Assembly (NCBI RefSeq): GCF_000369005.1
Contig: NZ_KB849765.1
Coordinates: forward strand, 620,001 to 684,000
Reading direction: 5' to 3'
From: Acinetobacter beijerinckii CIP 110307
Lineage (GTDB): Bacteria > Pseudomonadota > Gammaproteobacteria > Pseudomonadales > Moraxellaceae
Length of the DNA: 64,000 bases
Below the pieces are notes generated by a model. It searched no databases, had not been told where the DNA came from, and saw only the letters and a program-made list of their open reading frames with translations. Numbering within the stretch: the stretch's first letter is position 1; every line of letters begins with the position of its first letter. Positions 49,503 through 59,310 of the stretch are shown here, in pieces. Both the position numbers and the translations under genes were made by a program.

Positions 49503-50258
49503 CTACACAATGCCACCATTGGTTCTGATCACCTGTGCGTTAATCCAGTTACTGGCATCACTTACTGCAAAATCGATCACGGCAGCAATATCTTCAACCG
49601 TACCTAAACGTTCTAAAGGCGCTGCTTTAGCCAACTGCGCAATCAACGCATCACTTTTTCCTTCAAAGAAAAGTTCCGTTGCTGTTGGTCCAGGTGCAAT
49701 CGCATTTACAGTGATCTGCTTACCTCTGAGTTCTTTAGCAAGAATGGCAGTCAACGACTCAATTGCTGCCTTTGATGCAGTATATATGCCATAGCCTTCG
49801 AGCTTCATAGCAATGACGCTGCTGGATAAATTAATAATTTTACCACCTTGTTCAAGACGGTTCGCTGCCTCGCGCATGGTATATAACGCACCTTTTAAAT
49901 TAATCGATAGAACACTTTCAATGGTTTCATCATCCAAAGCCTCAATTTTTTTAAAGCACATAATTCCTGCATTATTGATCAGTACATCAATTTTTCCATA
50001 GGTTTGAATGGTGTAATCAAATAATTGTTTGACCTGACTTGATTGACTCACATCTGCCTTAAACCCAGTTGCCGTACTACCCGCCGCTTGGATTTTTTCT
50101 ACAACCTGATTGGCTTCTACATCATTATTGGCGTAGTTAACCATGATCTGATGACCTTGTTGTGCCAATAAGCTTGCGGTAAACGCACCGATACCACGAG
50201 ATGCGCCAGTAATTAAAATCACTTTGCTCTGATTTACAGTATTGGATTGTGTATTCAT
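49503..50258 (-). CDS. Short-chain dehydrogenase/reductase (SDR)
   Basis: A 251-residue classical SDR. The nucleotide motif is TGASRGIGAFTAS near residue 17, then NNAGIMCF, the catalytic Ser in NLSSSVIA and Tyr/Lys in YGIYTASKAA, and NAIAPGPTATELF. Charge pattern at the end of the second strand (NYANN) suggests NADP(H), but this is inference. ATG 50258 has a GAGG site 6 nt upstream; the frame is open to 50279. Divergent from a LysR gene, its probable regulator. Substrate unknown. Confidence 0.9.
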   Translation of the reverse strand: MNTQSNTVNQSKVILITGASRGIGAFTASLLAQQGHQIMVNYANNDVEANQVVEKIQAAGSTATGFKADVSQSSQVKQLFDYTIQTYGKIDVLINNAGIMCFKKIEALDDETIESVLSINLKGALYTMREAANRLEQGGKIINLSSSVIAMKLEGYGIYTASKAAIESLTAILAKELRGKQITVNAIAPGPTATELFFEGKSDALIAQLAKAAPLERLGTVEDIAAVIDFAVSDASNWINAQVIRTNGGIV

Positions 50259-50372
50259 TTTCGACCTCACATAAGTCAACAGATGACTGAATACGATCTA
50301 TGATACTGTTCAGATAGAACTAGATAATCCATCAAATTTCGGCATCTTTATGCGGATATACCGAACAAAAGA

Positions 50373-51293
50373 ATGAGTCCTATGGATAAATTAAATGCAA
50401 TGTCGGCATTTGTGCAGGTTGCTGAACAGCGGAGTTTTACCAAAGCTGCCCAATTACTCAACCTGCCGCGCTCTACGTTGACAGACGCGATTAAACAATT
50501 AGAAACTGAACTAAATACGCGCTTGTTATTTCGCACCACGCGTCAAGTTAGTCTGACCGATGAAGGCAATATTTATTACCAGCGTTGTAAATATATTCTT
50601 GGTTATATTGATGAATCAGATCATGATTTCCTTCATGCCAAGCCTAAAGGTGTATTAAAAATTGAAGTTCATGGCATGTTTGCCGCTCATTTTATTATGC
50701 CAAAACTTCATTTATTTTTAGCTGAATATCCTGAAATTCAACTTCAACTGACGGAAGGTGATCGTTATGTCGATGTCATTAAAGAAGGTATCGATTGCGT
50801 CATTCGGATTGGTCATCTTAATCATAGTGAATTGGTGGTCAGACATTTAGGTGATATTCAACAAGTCACTCTAGCAAGCCCCCAATACTTAGAAAAATAT
50901 GGAACACCTAAGAGCCTCAACGATTTGAAGCAGCATTTTATGGTCGGGTTTTACTCCACCGCCCGACAAAAAACGTTGCCTTTAGAATTTTTGGTGAATG
51001 ATCAGTGGAAAATGTATGATTTAGCCAGTTTCATTCAGGTCAACGGTGCACATTCATATTCAGCCGCCGCTGAGCAAGGCTTTGGCATTATCCAAGTGCC
51101 TCGTTACGGCCATATCAAAGAAATCGAAAATGGCCAACTGCGTCAAATACTCAAACAATATCAAGCTCCATTTTTGCCTGTTTCCCTACTTTACCCCTCT
51201 AAAACCTTAGTTACGCCTCGGCAAAGAGCATTTATTGAATGGATTGTGCAACTATTTAAAGATCATCCTTTAAAAGAAGTTAAATCGTTTTAG
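50373..51293 (+). CDS. LysR family regulator divergent from the SDR
   Basis: A 306-residue LysR regulator: helix-turn-helix at about residues 8-45 (SAFVQVAEQRSFTKAAQLLNLPRSTLTDAIKQLE) and a C-terminal effector domain. It is of the CrgA/aaeR-like branch. Two in-frame ATGs, at 50373 and 50382, are possible starts. The gap of about 115 bp to the divergent SDR should hold shared promoters and operator. Confidence 0.9.
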   Translation: MSPMDKLNAMSAFVQVAEQRSFTKAAQLLNLPRSTLTDAIKQLETELNTRLLFRTTRQVSLTDEGNIYYQRCKYILGYIDESDHDFLHAKPKGVLKIEVHGMFAAHFIMPKLHLFLAEYPEIQLQLTEGDRYVDVIKEGIDCVIRIGHLNHSELVVRHLGDIQQVTLASPQYLEKYGTPKSLNDLKQHFMVGFYSTARQKTLPLEFLVNDQWKMYDLASFIQVNGAHSYSAAAEQGFGIIQVPRYGHIKEIENGQLRQILKQYQAPFLPVSLLYPSKTLVTPRQRAFIEWIVQLFKDHPLKEVKSF

Positions 51294-51407
51294 TGTCCTT
51301 AATATAGATTTTATTTTGATCCTATTTTTATGCAGATATTCAGCATGCTATGTTTATTGAGTTTATTTTTAGTATGATGATTTTTTGCATTTCAATGCGT
51401 TGTGCTC

Positions 51408-52301
51408 ATGCGTTTTGACTTTTTTGATTTACAATTATTGCTGCATATCATTGCAACAGGCAGTCTGACCAAAGGTGCCAAACGCTCGGCTATCTCATTG
51501 CAAGCAGCGAGTGAACGCATCAAAAAACTTGAACAATATTTCAACACCCCCCTATTTACTCGACAAACAACTGGCGTTGAGCTCACCAGTGCGGGTCATG
51601 CTTTAGCTGAACATGCAAGAACGTTGATACAACAAAAAGATCAACTTGAACAAGACATGCAACGTTTTCGAGAAACCACACCGCTATCATTGACATTGTG
51701 GTGTAATTCTTCTGCACAAAGTGAATATTTACCAACATTATTACCGCAATATTTAATGCGCCACCCTGAAATTAATATTGACTTACATGAAGCCGAAAGC
51801 TCAGAGATCATTGCAGCACTTCACAAAGGCATTGCTCAATTAGGATTAGTCTCTAGCTTCTTTGATATCCAACCTTTACAAACACAGGATTTCGCCAGTG
51901 ATCCTTTAGTGCTGATTTGCCCTCGCTCACATGCACTGGCGCAGCATCAACATTTGAACTTAATTGATGCATTAAACTACGGTTTTATTGGTCTAATGCC
52001 ACATCACTCTTTACAGCAATCCATCGAAACTCAAGCCAAATTACTGGGCTTTAATATCCAATATCGTTTGCGTTTACCGAATTTTGCTTCAATTGCTGAA
52101 GTCGTGGCTGAAGGTGTAGGTGTAGCCATTATGCCTGCACGTGCCGCACAACGTTTACAACCCACCTATCATTTTCATACTGTGCAACTGCTGGGTGCTT
52201 GGGCAAATCGTAAACTATTGCTGGCAACTCAGGATTTCAAGCAACTATCACAAGACTATCAAAACTTTGCCGATTTTTTATTGCAACATCGTCTGAAATG
52301 A
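51408..52301 (+). CDS. LysR family regulator
   Basis: A 297-residue LysR regulator with helix-turn-helix LLHIIATGSLTKGAKRSAISLQAASERIKKLEQ (about residues 9-43) and an effector domain in which SVADV-like segments are replaced by FASIAEVVAEGVGVAIMPARAA. ATG 51408 is chosen; GTG 51402 is in frame. Convergent with the TauE/SafE permease gene, 8 bp apart, so they may be linked in function. The target is unknown. Confidence 0.88.
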   Translation: MRFDFFDLQLLLHIIATGSLTKGAKRSAISLQAASERIKKLEQYFNTPLFTRQTTGVELTSAGHALAEHARTLIQQKDQLEQDMQRFRETTPLSLTLWCNSSAQSEYLPTLLPQYLMRHPEINIDLHEAESSEIIAALHKGIAQLGLVSSFFDIQPLQTQDFASDPLVLICPRSHALAQHQHLNLIDALNYGFIGLMPHHSLQQSIETQAKLLGFNIQYRLRLPNFASIAEVVAEGVGVAIMPARAAQRLQPTYHFHTVQLLGAWANRKLLLATQDFKQLSQDYQNFADFLLQHRLK

Positions 52302-52309
52302 TCCTGCCA

Positions 52310-53041
52310 TTAATGAGATAACATATATCCACCCAATGCCAACAACCCCATAAAAAATAGGCGGCGGAAACGTTGCTCATTCAATTGATAACGGATTTTT
52401 TTACCTAGCCACATGCCAATTAAAGCAGCAATTAAAGCAATAAATGAAAGACGATAATCCAGTGTAATACCTGTGATTGGATTGTGATGTAAAAACATGG
52501 CTAAACAAATCGTAGAGATGGTAAAGGTTAAGCCTAAAGACTGAACCAGTTCATCTCGTGTCAAATGCAAGGACTGCAAATAAGGTACAACAGGGATGAT
52601 GATCACACCTGTCGCCACGGTCACGGCACCCCCAATATAGCCCACCAAAGGTGATAACCATCGTTCATATTTACTCAAATTTGGAAGATTTTTGACCCAT
52701 AGACCGTATATGCCATACAGCACTAACATCGTCCCTAATAAGATTTCACTGTTTTGCCCATGACTTTGGCTCAAGGTCGGTAAAAAGCTCCAAACGGATC
52801 CGATCACAACGCCAAGCAGTAAAGTCCAAAAACGACGAACAAAAGTCCAGACTCGACCTTCTGCAAAAAGCTGCCAAATATTGGTAATCATTGAAGGGAC
52901 AATTAAAAGTGAAGCTGCCTGAAATGGACTCATGGCAATGGTTAATAGCCCCATAGAGACTGCGGGCAAGCCAAGACCAATCATGCCTTTAATCATGCCT
53001 GCGAAGACAAATACCATCACAATAATTGCTAAAAAAGTCAT
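52310..53041 (-). CDS. TauE/SafE family permease
   Basis: A 243-residue inner-membrane protein with seven or eight hydrophobic helices. The pattern FVFAGMIKGMIGLGLPAVSMGLLTI and the second repeat LVGYIGGAVTVATGVIIIPVVPYLQSL are the duplicated TauE/SafE motif (PF01925). Family members export or import sulfonates, sulfite or other organic anions; the substrate here is unknown. An AGG-rich ribosome site precedes ATG 53041. Confidence 0.85.
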   Translation of the reverse strand: MTFLAIIVMVFVFAGMIKGMIGLGLPAVSMGLLTIAMSPFQAASLLIVPSMITNIWQLFAEGRVWTFVRRFWTLLLGVVIGSVWSFLPTLSQSHGQNSEILLGTMLVLYGIYGLWVKNLPNLSKYERWLSPLVGYIGGAVTVATGVIIIPVVPYLQSLHLTRDELVQSLGLTFTISTICLAMFLHHNPITGITLDYRLSFIALIAALIGMWLGKKIRYQLNEQRFRRLFFMGLLALGGYMLSH

Positions 53042-53121
53042 GCCCTGCCTCCAATCTTAGGTTGGAGTTATGCTACGGAAAAAGTAGGGTCTGGGCGTAT
53101 TCTTATTTTTGGAAGTAGGCC

Positions 53122-54411
53122 TCAAGCAGAGGTTGAGGCCAATTTATATTTATCCTCTAAAACATTACTAATAATGCTTTCAATCATCCACACTCGATAT
53201 AGGCTATTAAAGACATAACTTTGCCCATCAATCCTGAGTTCCAACACAGGAAAATCTGGCTGATGCTTTTGCTGACACAGTTCATCATTGTGCTGAAGTA
53301 AAGCATCTATATCTTGTTCAGTAATAGCATCAATTTCTAAACGCTTTTGCATGCGCTGAAAATGTGTTTTAAATGAGAGATCTTTACCACGTGTCCAGAC
53401 CCCTTCCAAGATTTCGTGGATACAATCCACTTGCTGTTGTTCTGGAACACTGTAAAACAATCTTGCCATCTCATAGGTCGCTTCTTTGGTTGGACGGCAA
53501 AAGGGGGTAAATGCAACTTCAGTTCGTTTAGACACCCGCGTTGCGAGACTCCAGTCAAACCAATCACGTCCTTGATAACTTAAAGGAAAAACTTTGAGTT
53601 GAATATTATAATAATTCGCCAGCTCTTCTTTGATATAGGAAAGCAATAACCAACTCATTGGATCTTCTAAGGCGATATACAAATCAAGCTCTGGATGCAA
53701 AGCTTGGATCTCATTCAATGCTTCGCCATCATTAATTAAATGCTCGCGCCATTCGATATGATTAATCAGAAAAATTGGATTTCCTGTCAGCAATTTTTGT
53801 TGCTTTAAACGACGTGTCAGTCGCAATAGATCATCAACGGCTTGATATTTACGCTCACCAAATTCGAAATAACTTGCAATAACGGGCACATCTTTGAATA
53901 TCCGCTCAGGAAAATCTTGAGGGCTTTGATGTTGATTTGCCATCGCGTACAACGTTCGCAATTTACCGTATTGCTGTTGCCACAACATATGGAACACATC
54001 TTCAAGCAAATGTAAGAAATTTTGTTCGCGCAAAGGCGTATTTCTAAGAATAGTTTCAGCTTGTTGTAAGGCTTCAGGACTTGGAATTTCTGGCGTTTCA
54101 TCGAATCCAAAACGATGCTGTTTAGCTAAAATCTTAGCGTCATTTAAGCAATACTGTAGCCAATCCTCTGCTGACATTGCATTCGGTGGTTCAGCATCCT
54201 GCTTAGAAATAATTATTTTTAAGGGTTTGAGTTCATCACTCAAGATTTCATTGAGTTGATCAAGTTGTTGTACCGCAAGATAGCTATAAACATCGTCCAA
54301 ACGTAAATAAATACTTAAACCCTGTCCCGTGGGTAATACCGCCTGACGAGAAGGTTTTTGATAGAACCAACTCGATCGGATGGGATCAAACCAACGACGT
54401 AACAAAGACAT
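53122..54411 (-). CDS. Tandem DsbA/HCCA-isomerase-like thioredoxin-fold protein
   Basis: A 429-residue cytoplasmic protein with two similar thioredoxin-fold halves. The first begins SIYLRLDDVYSYLAVQQLDQL (about residue 33), the second DLYIALEDPMSWLLLSYIKEEL (about residue 245). Both match the start of 2-hydroxychromene-2-carboxylate isomerase / DsbA-like domains (FxxxxxxPYSYLA). Neither half has a CxxC pair, so it is not a disulfide oxidoreductase. The isomerase role is only a family guess. GAGG precedes ATG 54411. Confidence 0.7.
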   Translation of the reverse strand: MSLLRRWFDPIRSSWFYQKPSRQAVLPTGQGLSIYLRLDDVYSYLAVQQLDQLNEILSDELKPLKIIISKQDAEPPNAMSAEDWLQYCLNDAKILAKQHRFGFDETPEIPSPEALQQAETILRNTPLREQNFLHLLEDVFHMLWQQQYGKLRTLYAMANQHQSPQDFPERIFKDVPVIASYFEFGERKYQAVDDLLRLTRRLKQQKLLTGNPIFLINHIEWREHLINDGEALNEIQALHPELDLYIALEDPMSWLLLSYIKEELANYYNIQLKVFPLSYQGRDWFDWSLATRVSKRTEVAFTPFCRPTKEATYEMARLFYSVPEQQQVDCIHEILEGVWTRGKDLSFKTHFQRMQKRLEIDAITEQDIDALLQHNDELCQQKHQPDFPVLELRIDGQSYVFNSLYRVWMIESIISNVLEDKYKLASTSA

Positions 54412-54514
54412 GTCGATAGCCTCTAATGGTTATAAAGTTCTTGATTGGGAAGTTATCTCTAACTTGTATGCAAACAAGCGAGTAATAATTATATTGAGTA
54501 TCTTATAAAACAAG

Positions 54515-54564
54515 AAAAAAGTCCCTCTCAGATGCGATTATAGCATCGCAAGTAAGAGGGACTT
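54515..54564 (-). terminator. Branched terminator of ilvD
   Basis: Outer stem AAGTCCCTCT (54519-54528) / AGAGGGACTT (54555-54564) encloses an inner hairpin TGCGAT/ATCGCA (54533-54538, 54545-54550). On the minus strand it runs into a six-base T-run (54520-54515). It begins 8 nt after the ilvD stop. Confidence 0.9.
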
Positions 54565-54571
54565 AAACAGA

Positions 54572-56401
54572 TTACAAAACGCGTACCGCACCTTTGGCTG
54601 CACTGGTTGAATGCAATGCATAAATTTTCAGTGATTTTGACACCTTACGTTTACGCTCTTCCACTGGATGCCAACCTTTCGCTTCTTGAACAGTACGGCG
54701 ATGTGCCATCGTTGCATCATCGACATCAAGGTGAATGCTACGATTTGGAATATCAATTTGAATGGTATCACCATCTTCAACTAAACCAATCGCACCACCT
54801 TCTGCTGCCTCTGGAGACACGTGACCAATCGATAGACCTGAAGAACCACCAGAGAAACGACCATCGGTAATCAAAGCGCAGTCTTTACCTAAACCTTTCG
54901 ATTTCAAGTAACTGGTTGGATACAACATCTCTTGCATCCCTGGACCACCACGTGGACCTTCGTAGCGAATCACGACAATATCACCAGCAACAATTTTATG
55001 ATCTAAAATCGCTTCAACAGCCGAATCTTGGCTTTCGAATACCCGTGCTGTCCCTGTAAATTTCAGGATTGATTCATCCACACCCGCAGTTTTAACGATA
55101 CAACCGTCTAATGCAATGTTTCCGTAAAGTACCGCTAAACCACCGTCTTTAGAGAAGGCATGTTCCGCATTACGAATTACACCTTTCTCACGGTCACCAT
55201 CTAAAGTTGAATAGTAACGATTTTGCGAGAATGCCACTTGCGTTGGGATACCACCCGGAGATGAACGATAGAACTCATATACATCCGCATCTTCAGTGCG
55301 AATAATATCCCATTTGTCTAATGCATCTTTCAAAGTTGGTTCGTGTACGGTTGGACATGATGTATTTAGCAAATTGGCACGATCTAGCTCGCCCAAGATT
55401 GCCATGATGCCACCTGCACGGTGTACATCTTCCATATGTACGTCTGATTTTGCAGGAGCAACCTTAGACAATACTGGCACTTGACGAGATAAACGATCAA
55501 TATCATCCATGGTGAAATCGACTTCTGCTTCATGTGCAGCAGCGAGCAAGTGCAATACTGTATTGGTTGAACCACCCATTGCAATATCTAGGGTCATGGC
55601 ATTTTCAAATGCAGCTTTGGTTGCAATTGAACGCGGCAAAATAGTGTCATCATTCTGTTCATAATAACGTTTTGCTAATTCAACAACTAAACGACCTGCT
55701 CTCAAGAATAATTTTTCACGATTGGCATGTGTTGCAACGATTGAACCATTGCCCGGTAAAGAAAGACCTAACGCCTCGGTTAAGCAGTTCATTGAGTTCG
55801 CAGTAAACATACCTGAGCACGAACCACAGGTTGGGCATGCTGAACGTTCGAACGCTTCAACTTCTTCATCGGTATAGCTTTCGTCAGCTGCAACCACCAT
55901 CGCATCAACGAGGTCAATCGCTTTTTCATTACCGCGGAACTTCACTTTACCCGCTTCCATCGGACCACCAGACACGAAGACGACTGGAATATTTAAACGC
56001 ATTGCAGCCATGAGCATTCCCGGTGTGATCTTGTCACAATTCGAGATACAGACCATCGCATCGGCACAATGTGCATTGACCATATATTCAACTGAGTCTG
56101 CGATCAAATCACGTGATGGCAGTGAATACAGCATGCCATCGTGACCCATTGCAATACCATCATCAACCGCAATCGTATTGAATTCTTTGGCAACACCGCC
56201 AGAAGCTTCAATTTCTCTCGCTACCAATTGGCCTAAATCTTTAAGATGCACGTGACCTGGAACAAATTGAGTAAATGAGTTGACCACCGCAATAATTGGT
56301 TTGCCAAAATCTTCATCTTTCATACCTGTCGCACGCCATAAACCGCGTGCGCCAGCCATATTTCTTCCATGTGTTGATGTTTTTGAACGATAATCAGGCA
56401 T
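54572..56401 (-). CDS. ilvD: Dihydroxy-acid dehydratase
   Basis: Third common step in valine, isoleucine and leucine synthesis, dehydrating dihydroxy acids; carries an Fe-S cluster. The 609 residues are full length. Cluster and active-site segments are [33 protein letters not shown] and [14 protein letters not shown]. The start is ATG 56401 ([20 protein letters not shown]). A promoter is proposed 60-90 nt upstream. I found no leader peptide or attenuator for branched-chain amino acids. Confidence 0.97.
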   Translation of the reverse strand: MPDYRSKTSTHGRNMAGARGLWRATGMKDEDFGKPIIAVVNSFTQFVPGHVHLKDLGQLVAREIEASGGVAKEFNTIAVDDGIAMGHDGMLYSLPSRDLIADSVEYMVNAHCADAMVCISNCDKITPGMLMAAMRLNIPVVFVSGGPMEAGKVKFRGNEKAIDLVDAMVVAADESYTDEEVEAFERSACPTCGSCSGMFTANSMNCLTEALGLSLPGNGSIVATHANREKLFLRAGRLVVELAKRYYEQNDDTILPRSIATKAAFENAMTLDIAMGGSTNTVLHLLAAAHEAEVDFTMDDIDRLSRQVPVLSKVAPAKSDVHMEDVHRAGGIMAILGELDRANLLNTSCPTVHEPTLKDALDKWDIIRTEDADVYEFYRSSPGGIPTQVAFSQNRYYSTLDGDREKGVIRNAEHAFSKDGGLAVLYGNIALDGCIVKTAGVDESILKFTGTARVFESQDSAVEAILDHKIVAGDIVVIRYEGPRGGPGMQEMLYPTSYLKSKGLGKDCALITDGRFSGGSSGLSIGHVSPEAAEGGAIGLVEDGDTIQIDIPNRSIHLDVDDATMAHRRTVQEAKGWHPVEERKRKVSKSLKIYALHSTSAAKGAVRVL

Positions 56402-56459
56402 TTTGTATTCCCAACAGGTTTGTGCGCGAGATGAATAAGAGATTCTCTCTGGCGAAATG

Positions 56460-56487
56460 ATACTAAGCTTTTTCCATCATACTACAA
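56460..56487 (-). promoter_or_regulatory. ilvD: Candidate promoter of ilvD
   Basis: On the minus strand TTGTAG (56487-56482), 16-nt spacer, TAGTAT (56465-56460), about 58 nt upstream of the ilvD ATG. Confidence 0.4.
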
Positions 56488-56617
56488 CTCATCGTTTAAC
56501 AGATGACCTACTTGTAGAAGTTTTTTTTGCTGATTTCAGTACCGAATTACCTCAGCAGATTCCAGTTTTTATAGAAATACTTGCATTGTGTCGTAAATGT
56601 AATTGTGCAACCTATAC

Positions 56618-56710
56618 TCAAACATACACTTCCAATAAGCGTGCGATTAAGGAGGCTAATATTAAAATAAAAATTATCACAGTGCCTAAGGCGAGCTCTT
56701 TGCTGATCAT
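56618..56710 (-). CDS. Candidate 30-residue membrane peptide
   Basis: ATG 56710 to TGA 56618 reads M-I-S-K-E-L-A-L-G then a hydrophobic run (TVIIFILILASLIA) and a short tail ending R-L-L-E-V-Y-V. One predicted membrane helix, with a charged N-terminus. The start has a good Shine-Dalgarno: AGGTG at 56720-56716, 5 nt upstream. It lies in the 603-bp gap between ilvD and fmt. I do not recognise it. Small size means chance cannot be excluded. Confidence 0.4.
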   Translation of the reverse strand: MISKELALGTVIIFILILASLIARLLEVYV

Positions 56711-56871
56711 GGTTTCACCTATTTTTATTATTTAAGTTCTGTTTTCACCATCGCACTTACATCAACATGTGAACGAGTCACTGATTAACTCAACTCATCA
56801 CCTCTTATCAACTAAAGCGAGTTAAGTTCTAATTGGCAATTCGTCTGCGGTGCGTAGCAGTTCTATTCGAT

Positions 56872-56910
56872 TATACATAAAAATGTTCATTATGCACATT
56901 TTTATGTATA
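56872..56910. promoter_or_regulatory. 15-bp perfect dyad upstream of fmt
   Basis: TATACATAAAAATGT (56872-56886), 9-nt centre, ACATTTTTATGTATA (56896-56910). No T-run follows, so not a typical terminator. It lies about 55 nt upstream of the -10 hexamer of fmt. Could be an operator, or a hairpin at the end of an unseen transcript. Confidence 0.5.
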
Positions 56911-56962
56911 TTCTGCGTAGCCTTTCTCGATTTTGATTACGCTTTTCAGTTTAGGACTTTGT

Positions 56963-56968
56963 TATAAT
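56963..56968 (+). promoter_or_regulatory. fmt: -10 hexamer before fmt
   Basis: A perfect TATAAT, 36 nt upstream of the TTG start of fmt. The -35 hexamer is poor (TTACGC, 19-nt spacing). Confidence 0.4.
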
Positions 56969-57004
56969 CAACACAGATTGATTTATTTTGAAGAGCTCAC
57001 CCGA

Positions 57005-57967
57005 TTGAAAATCATTTTTGCTGGTACGCCTGAATTTGCTGCAACGGCATTGGCGGCATTATTAAAAACATCACACCAGATTATTGCGGTTTATACTCAA
57101 CCTGATCGCAAGGCAGGAAGAGGACAAAAATTAACCCCCTCTCCTGTTAAGCAACTCGCGCTTGAACACAGTTTGCCTGTTTATCAACCTTTGAACTTTA
57201 AAGCATCTACCGAAGAAGGCTTGGCAGCTCGACAAGAACTTGCCGCACTTGGCGCAGATGTGATGGTGGTTGCTGCCTACGGTTTAATCTTGCCACAAGC
57301 AGTATTAGACACACCTAAATATGGCTGTCTAAATATTCACGGCTCATTATTGCCACGTTGGCGTGGCGCAGCGCCGATTCAACGTGCCATTGCCACAGGT
57401 GATGTAGAAACTGGCATTACCATTATGCAAATGGCGGCTGGTCTGGATACTGGCGATATGATGTATAAGACGTATTGTCCAATTACAGCCGAAGATACCT
57501 CTGCAAGCTTGCATGATAAACTTGCGATACAAGGCGCAGAAGCGATTTGTACCGTGCTTGAATCAGAGCAAAGCTTAAAAACATTTATTGAAAAGCGTGA
57601 AGTTCAAGACGAAGCGCTGACTGTATATGCGCACAAATTGGTAAAAACCGAAGCGCGTATTGATTGGACACAAAATGCGGTTCAGATCGATCGAAATATC
57701 CGAGCTTTCAATCCTTGGCCTGTTGCCTTTATTCAACTGGATGAAAATAATGCTTTGCGCGTGTGGGGCTCAATGCACTCTGACCACAGCAAAGCTGATG
57801 CTCAAGTCGGTGAAATCATCGCGATGGATAAATACGGTGTGCATGTCGCGTGTGGCGAAAACACTTCAGTCTGTTTAACCAGCTTACAATGGCCAGGTGC
57901 TAAAGCGCTCAATCCAGTGCAAATTGCACAAACTCAAAAATTGCATCTTGGACAAATTCTCCCATGA
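57005..57967 (+). CDS. fmt: Methionyl-tRNA formyltransferase
   Basis: Formylates initiator Met-tRNA. The 320 residues start (M)KIIFAGTPEFAATALAALL; the formyl-donor site motif LNIHGSLLPRWRGAAPIQRAI and DTGDMMY follow, with the OB-like C-terminal domain from about residue 205. The start is a TTG at 57005: the frame is open 24 codons further upstream, but that part is unlike Fmt and overlaps the promoter. fmt overlaps rsmB by 4 bp (ATGA), an operon as in other proteobacteria. Confidence 0.94.
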   Translation: MKIIFAGTPEFAATALAALLKTSHQIIAVYTQPDRKAGRGQKLTPSPVKQLALEHSLPVYQPLNFKASTEEGLAARQELAALGADVMVVAAYGLILPQAVLDTPKYGCLNIHGSLLPRWRGAAPIQRAIATGDVETGITIMQMAAGLDTGDMMYKTYCPITAEDTSASLHDKLAIQGAEAICTVLESEQSLKTFIEKREVQDEALTVYAHKLVKTEARIDWTQNAVQIDRNIRAFNPWPVAFIQLDENNALRVWGSMHSDHSKADAQVGEIIAMDKYGVHVACGENTSVCLTSLQWPGAKALNPVQIAQTQKLHLGQILP

Positions 57968-59271
57968 ACCAATCAAATCAATCATCTGCAAAAAATTTGA
58001 ATTTGCGCGCGCAAGTGGTCAAAACACTTTTGGCTGTTCAAAATGGGCAATCTTTGGCTTCCGTGTTGAATCAACATATCAATATTGTTTCTGAACGTGA
58101 CCGTGGCTTATATCACGAACTTACTTTAGGTTGTTTACGCCAGTGGTATTCTTTAAAAGCAATTACCTTACCATTGCTGACCAAACCATTAGACAATGAA
58201 GCACTAGAAAGTTGTTTATATCTTGGTTTGTATCAAATTTTATGTACACGTATTCCTGTACATGCTGCGATTTCAGAAACTGTAAATGCTGCTAAGCAAC
58301 TCGGTTTCGAGCCAATGAGTGGTTTGGTCAATGCGATTCTGCGTCGTGTTTCACGTGAAACAGATGAATTTCAAACAGCGTTGAATAATACGCATGGTTT
58401 GCCAAGTTGGTTATTCAAACGACTTAAAAAAGATTGGCCTGATCAATTTGATGAAATCTGTCAAAATTTAAAACAAGTCGCACCGCTGACTCTGCGTGTC
58501 AATGAACGCCAAGTTAGTCGTAATGAGTATCTTGATATTTTAGATGAAGAACAGATTGATGCTCGTCCTTGCATACTTTCAAATGTTGGTATTGTTTTGG
58601 AACAAACGGGCAACATTACCCATTTACCAGGTTTCGAAGAAGGCGGTTTTTCTGTTCAGGATGAACATGCTCAATTGTGTGCAACTATTTTGCCAAACTT
58701 AGATGATAAAGTCGTTGTCGATGCCTGCGCTGCACCCGGCGGTAAAACAGCGCATATTCTTGAGCGTTATAATCCTAAAAAACTGATTGCGCTTGACCAT
58801 GATGCAAAACGTTTATTACGTTTGTCTGAAAATATAGAACGTCTAGCCTTAGATCAAACCGAGGTTGAGATTGTTACAGCAGATGCAACAACTTGGCAGG
58901 CAGAAGAAGCCGTCGACTGTATCGTGCTCGATGCACCGTGCTCTGCAACAGGTGTAATTCGTCGCCATCCAGATATCCGCTTGTTGAGACAATCAACTGA
59001 CATCGCGCAAACAGTGGCATTACAGCATCAAATTTTGCAACAGATGTGGCAACAGCTCAAAGTTGGCGGTAGCATGCTGTATATCACTTGCTCAATTTTA
59101 AAAGTCGAGAACGAGCAGCAAATGGCGACTTTCTTTGCTGAACATAGCGATGCAGAAGAAATCAAAATTGAAGCTGATTGGGGTATTGAACAGACCTATG
59201 GTCGTCAGTTATTACCTTACCTACATTCAGGTGATGGCTTCTATTATTGCCATATTAAAAAAGTGGCGTAA
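57964..59271 (+). CDS. rsmB: 16S rRNA m5C967 methyltransferase
   Basis: Methylates C967 of 16S rRNA. The 435 residues comprise an N-terminal NusB-like RNA-binding domain (about 10-150) and a Rossmann methyltransferase. The SAM motif is DACAAPGGKTAHILE, the catalytic cysteines are in VLDAPCSATGVIRRHPDIR and ITCSILKVENE. The ATG overlaps the fmt stop by 4 bp. A terminator follows the stop. Confidence 0.95.
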   Translation: MNQSNQSSAKNLNLRAQVVKTLLAVQNGQSLASVLNQHINIVSERDRGLYHELTLGCLRQWYSLKAITLPLLTKPLDNEALESCLYLGLYQILCTRIPVHAAISETVNAAKQLGFEPMSGLVNAILRRVSRETDEFQTALNNTHGLPSWLFKRLKKDWPDQFDEICQNLKQVAPLTLRVNERQVSRNEYLDILDEEQIDARPCILSNVGIVLEQTGNITHLPGFEEGGFSVQDEHAQLCATILPNLDDKVVVDACAAPGGKTAHILERYNPKKLIALDHDAKRLLRLSENIERLALDQTEVEIVTADATTWQAEEAVDCIVLDAPCSATGVIRRHPDIRLLRQSTDIAQTVALQHQILQQMWQQLKVGGSMLYITCSILKVENEQQMATFFAEHSDAEEIKIEADWGIEQTYGRQLLPYLHSGDGFYYCHIKKVA

Positions 59272-59302
59272 AAAAAAGCAGGCTTTCAGCCTGCTTTTTT
59301 TT
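59270..59302. terminator. Bidirectional terminator of rsmB and the metS-like gene
   Basis: AAAAAAAAGCAGGC (59270-59283), loop TTTCA, GCCTGC plus T-run (59289-59302). It sits between convergent genes. Confidence 0.9.
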
Positions 59303-59310
59303 AAATTAAT

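Noticed and set aside
56402-56460. Branched-chain amino-acid attenuator leader for ilvD
   Set aside because: No short leader frame rich in Ile, Leu or Val codons and no terminator/antiterminator pair between promoter and ATG.
56457-56735. 92-codon plus-strand frame between ilvD and fmt
   Set aside because: No ribosome site and no domain; it overlaps the ilvD promoter and runs antisense to the better-supported 30-residue minus-strand frame.
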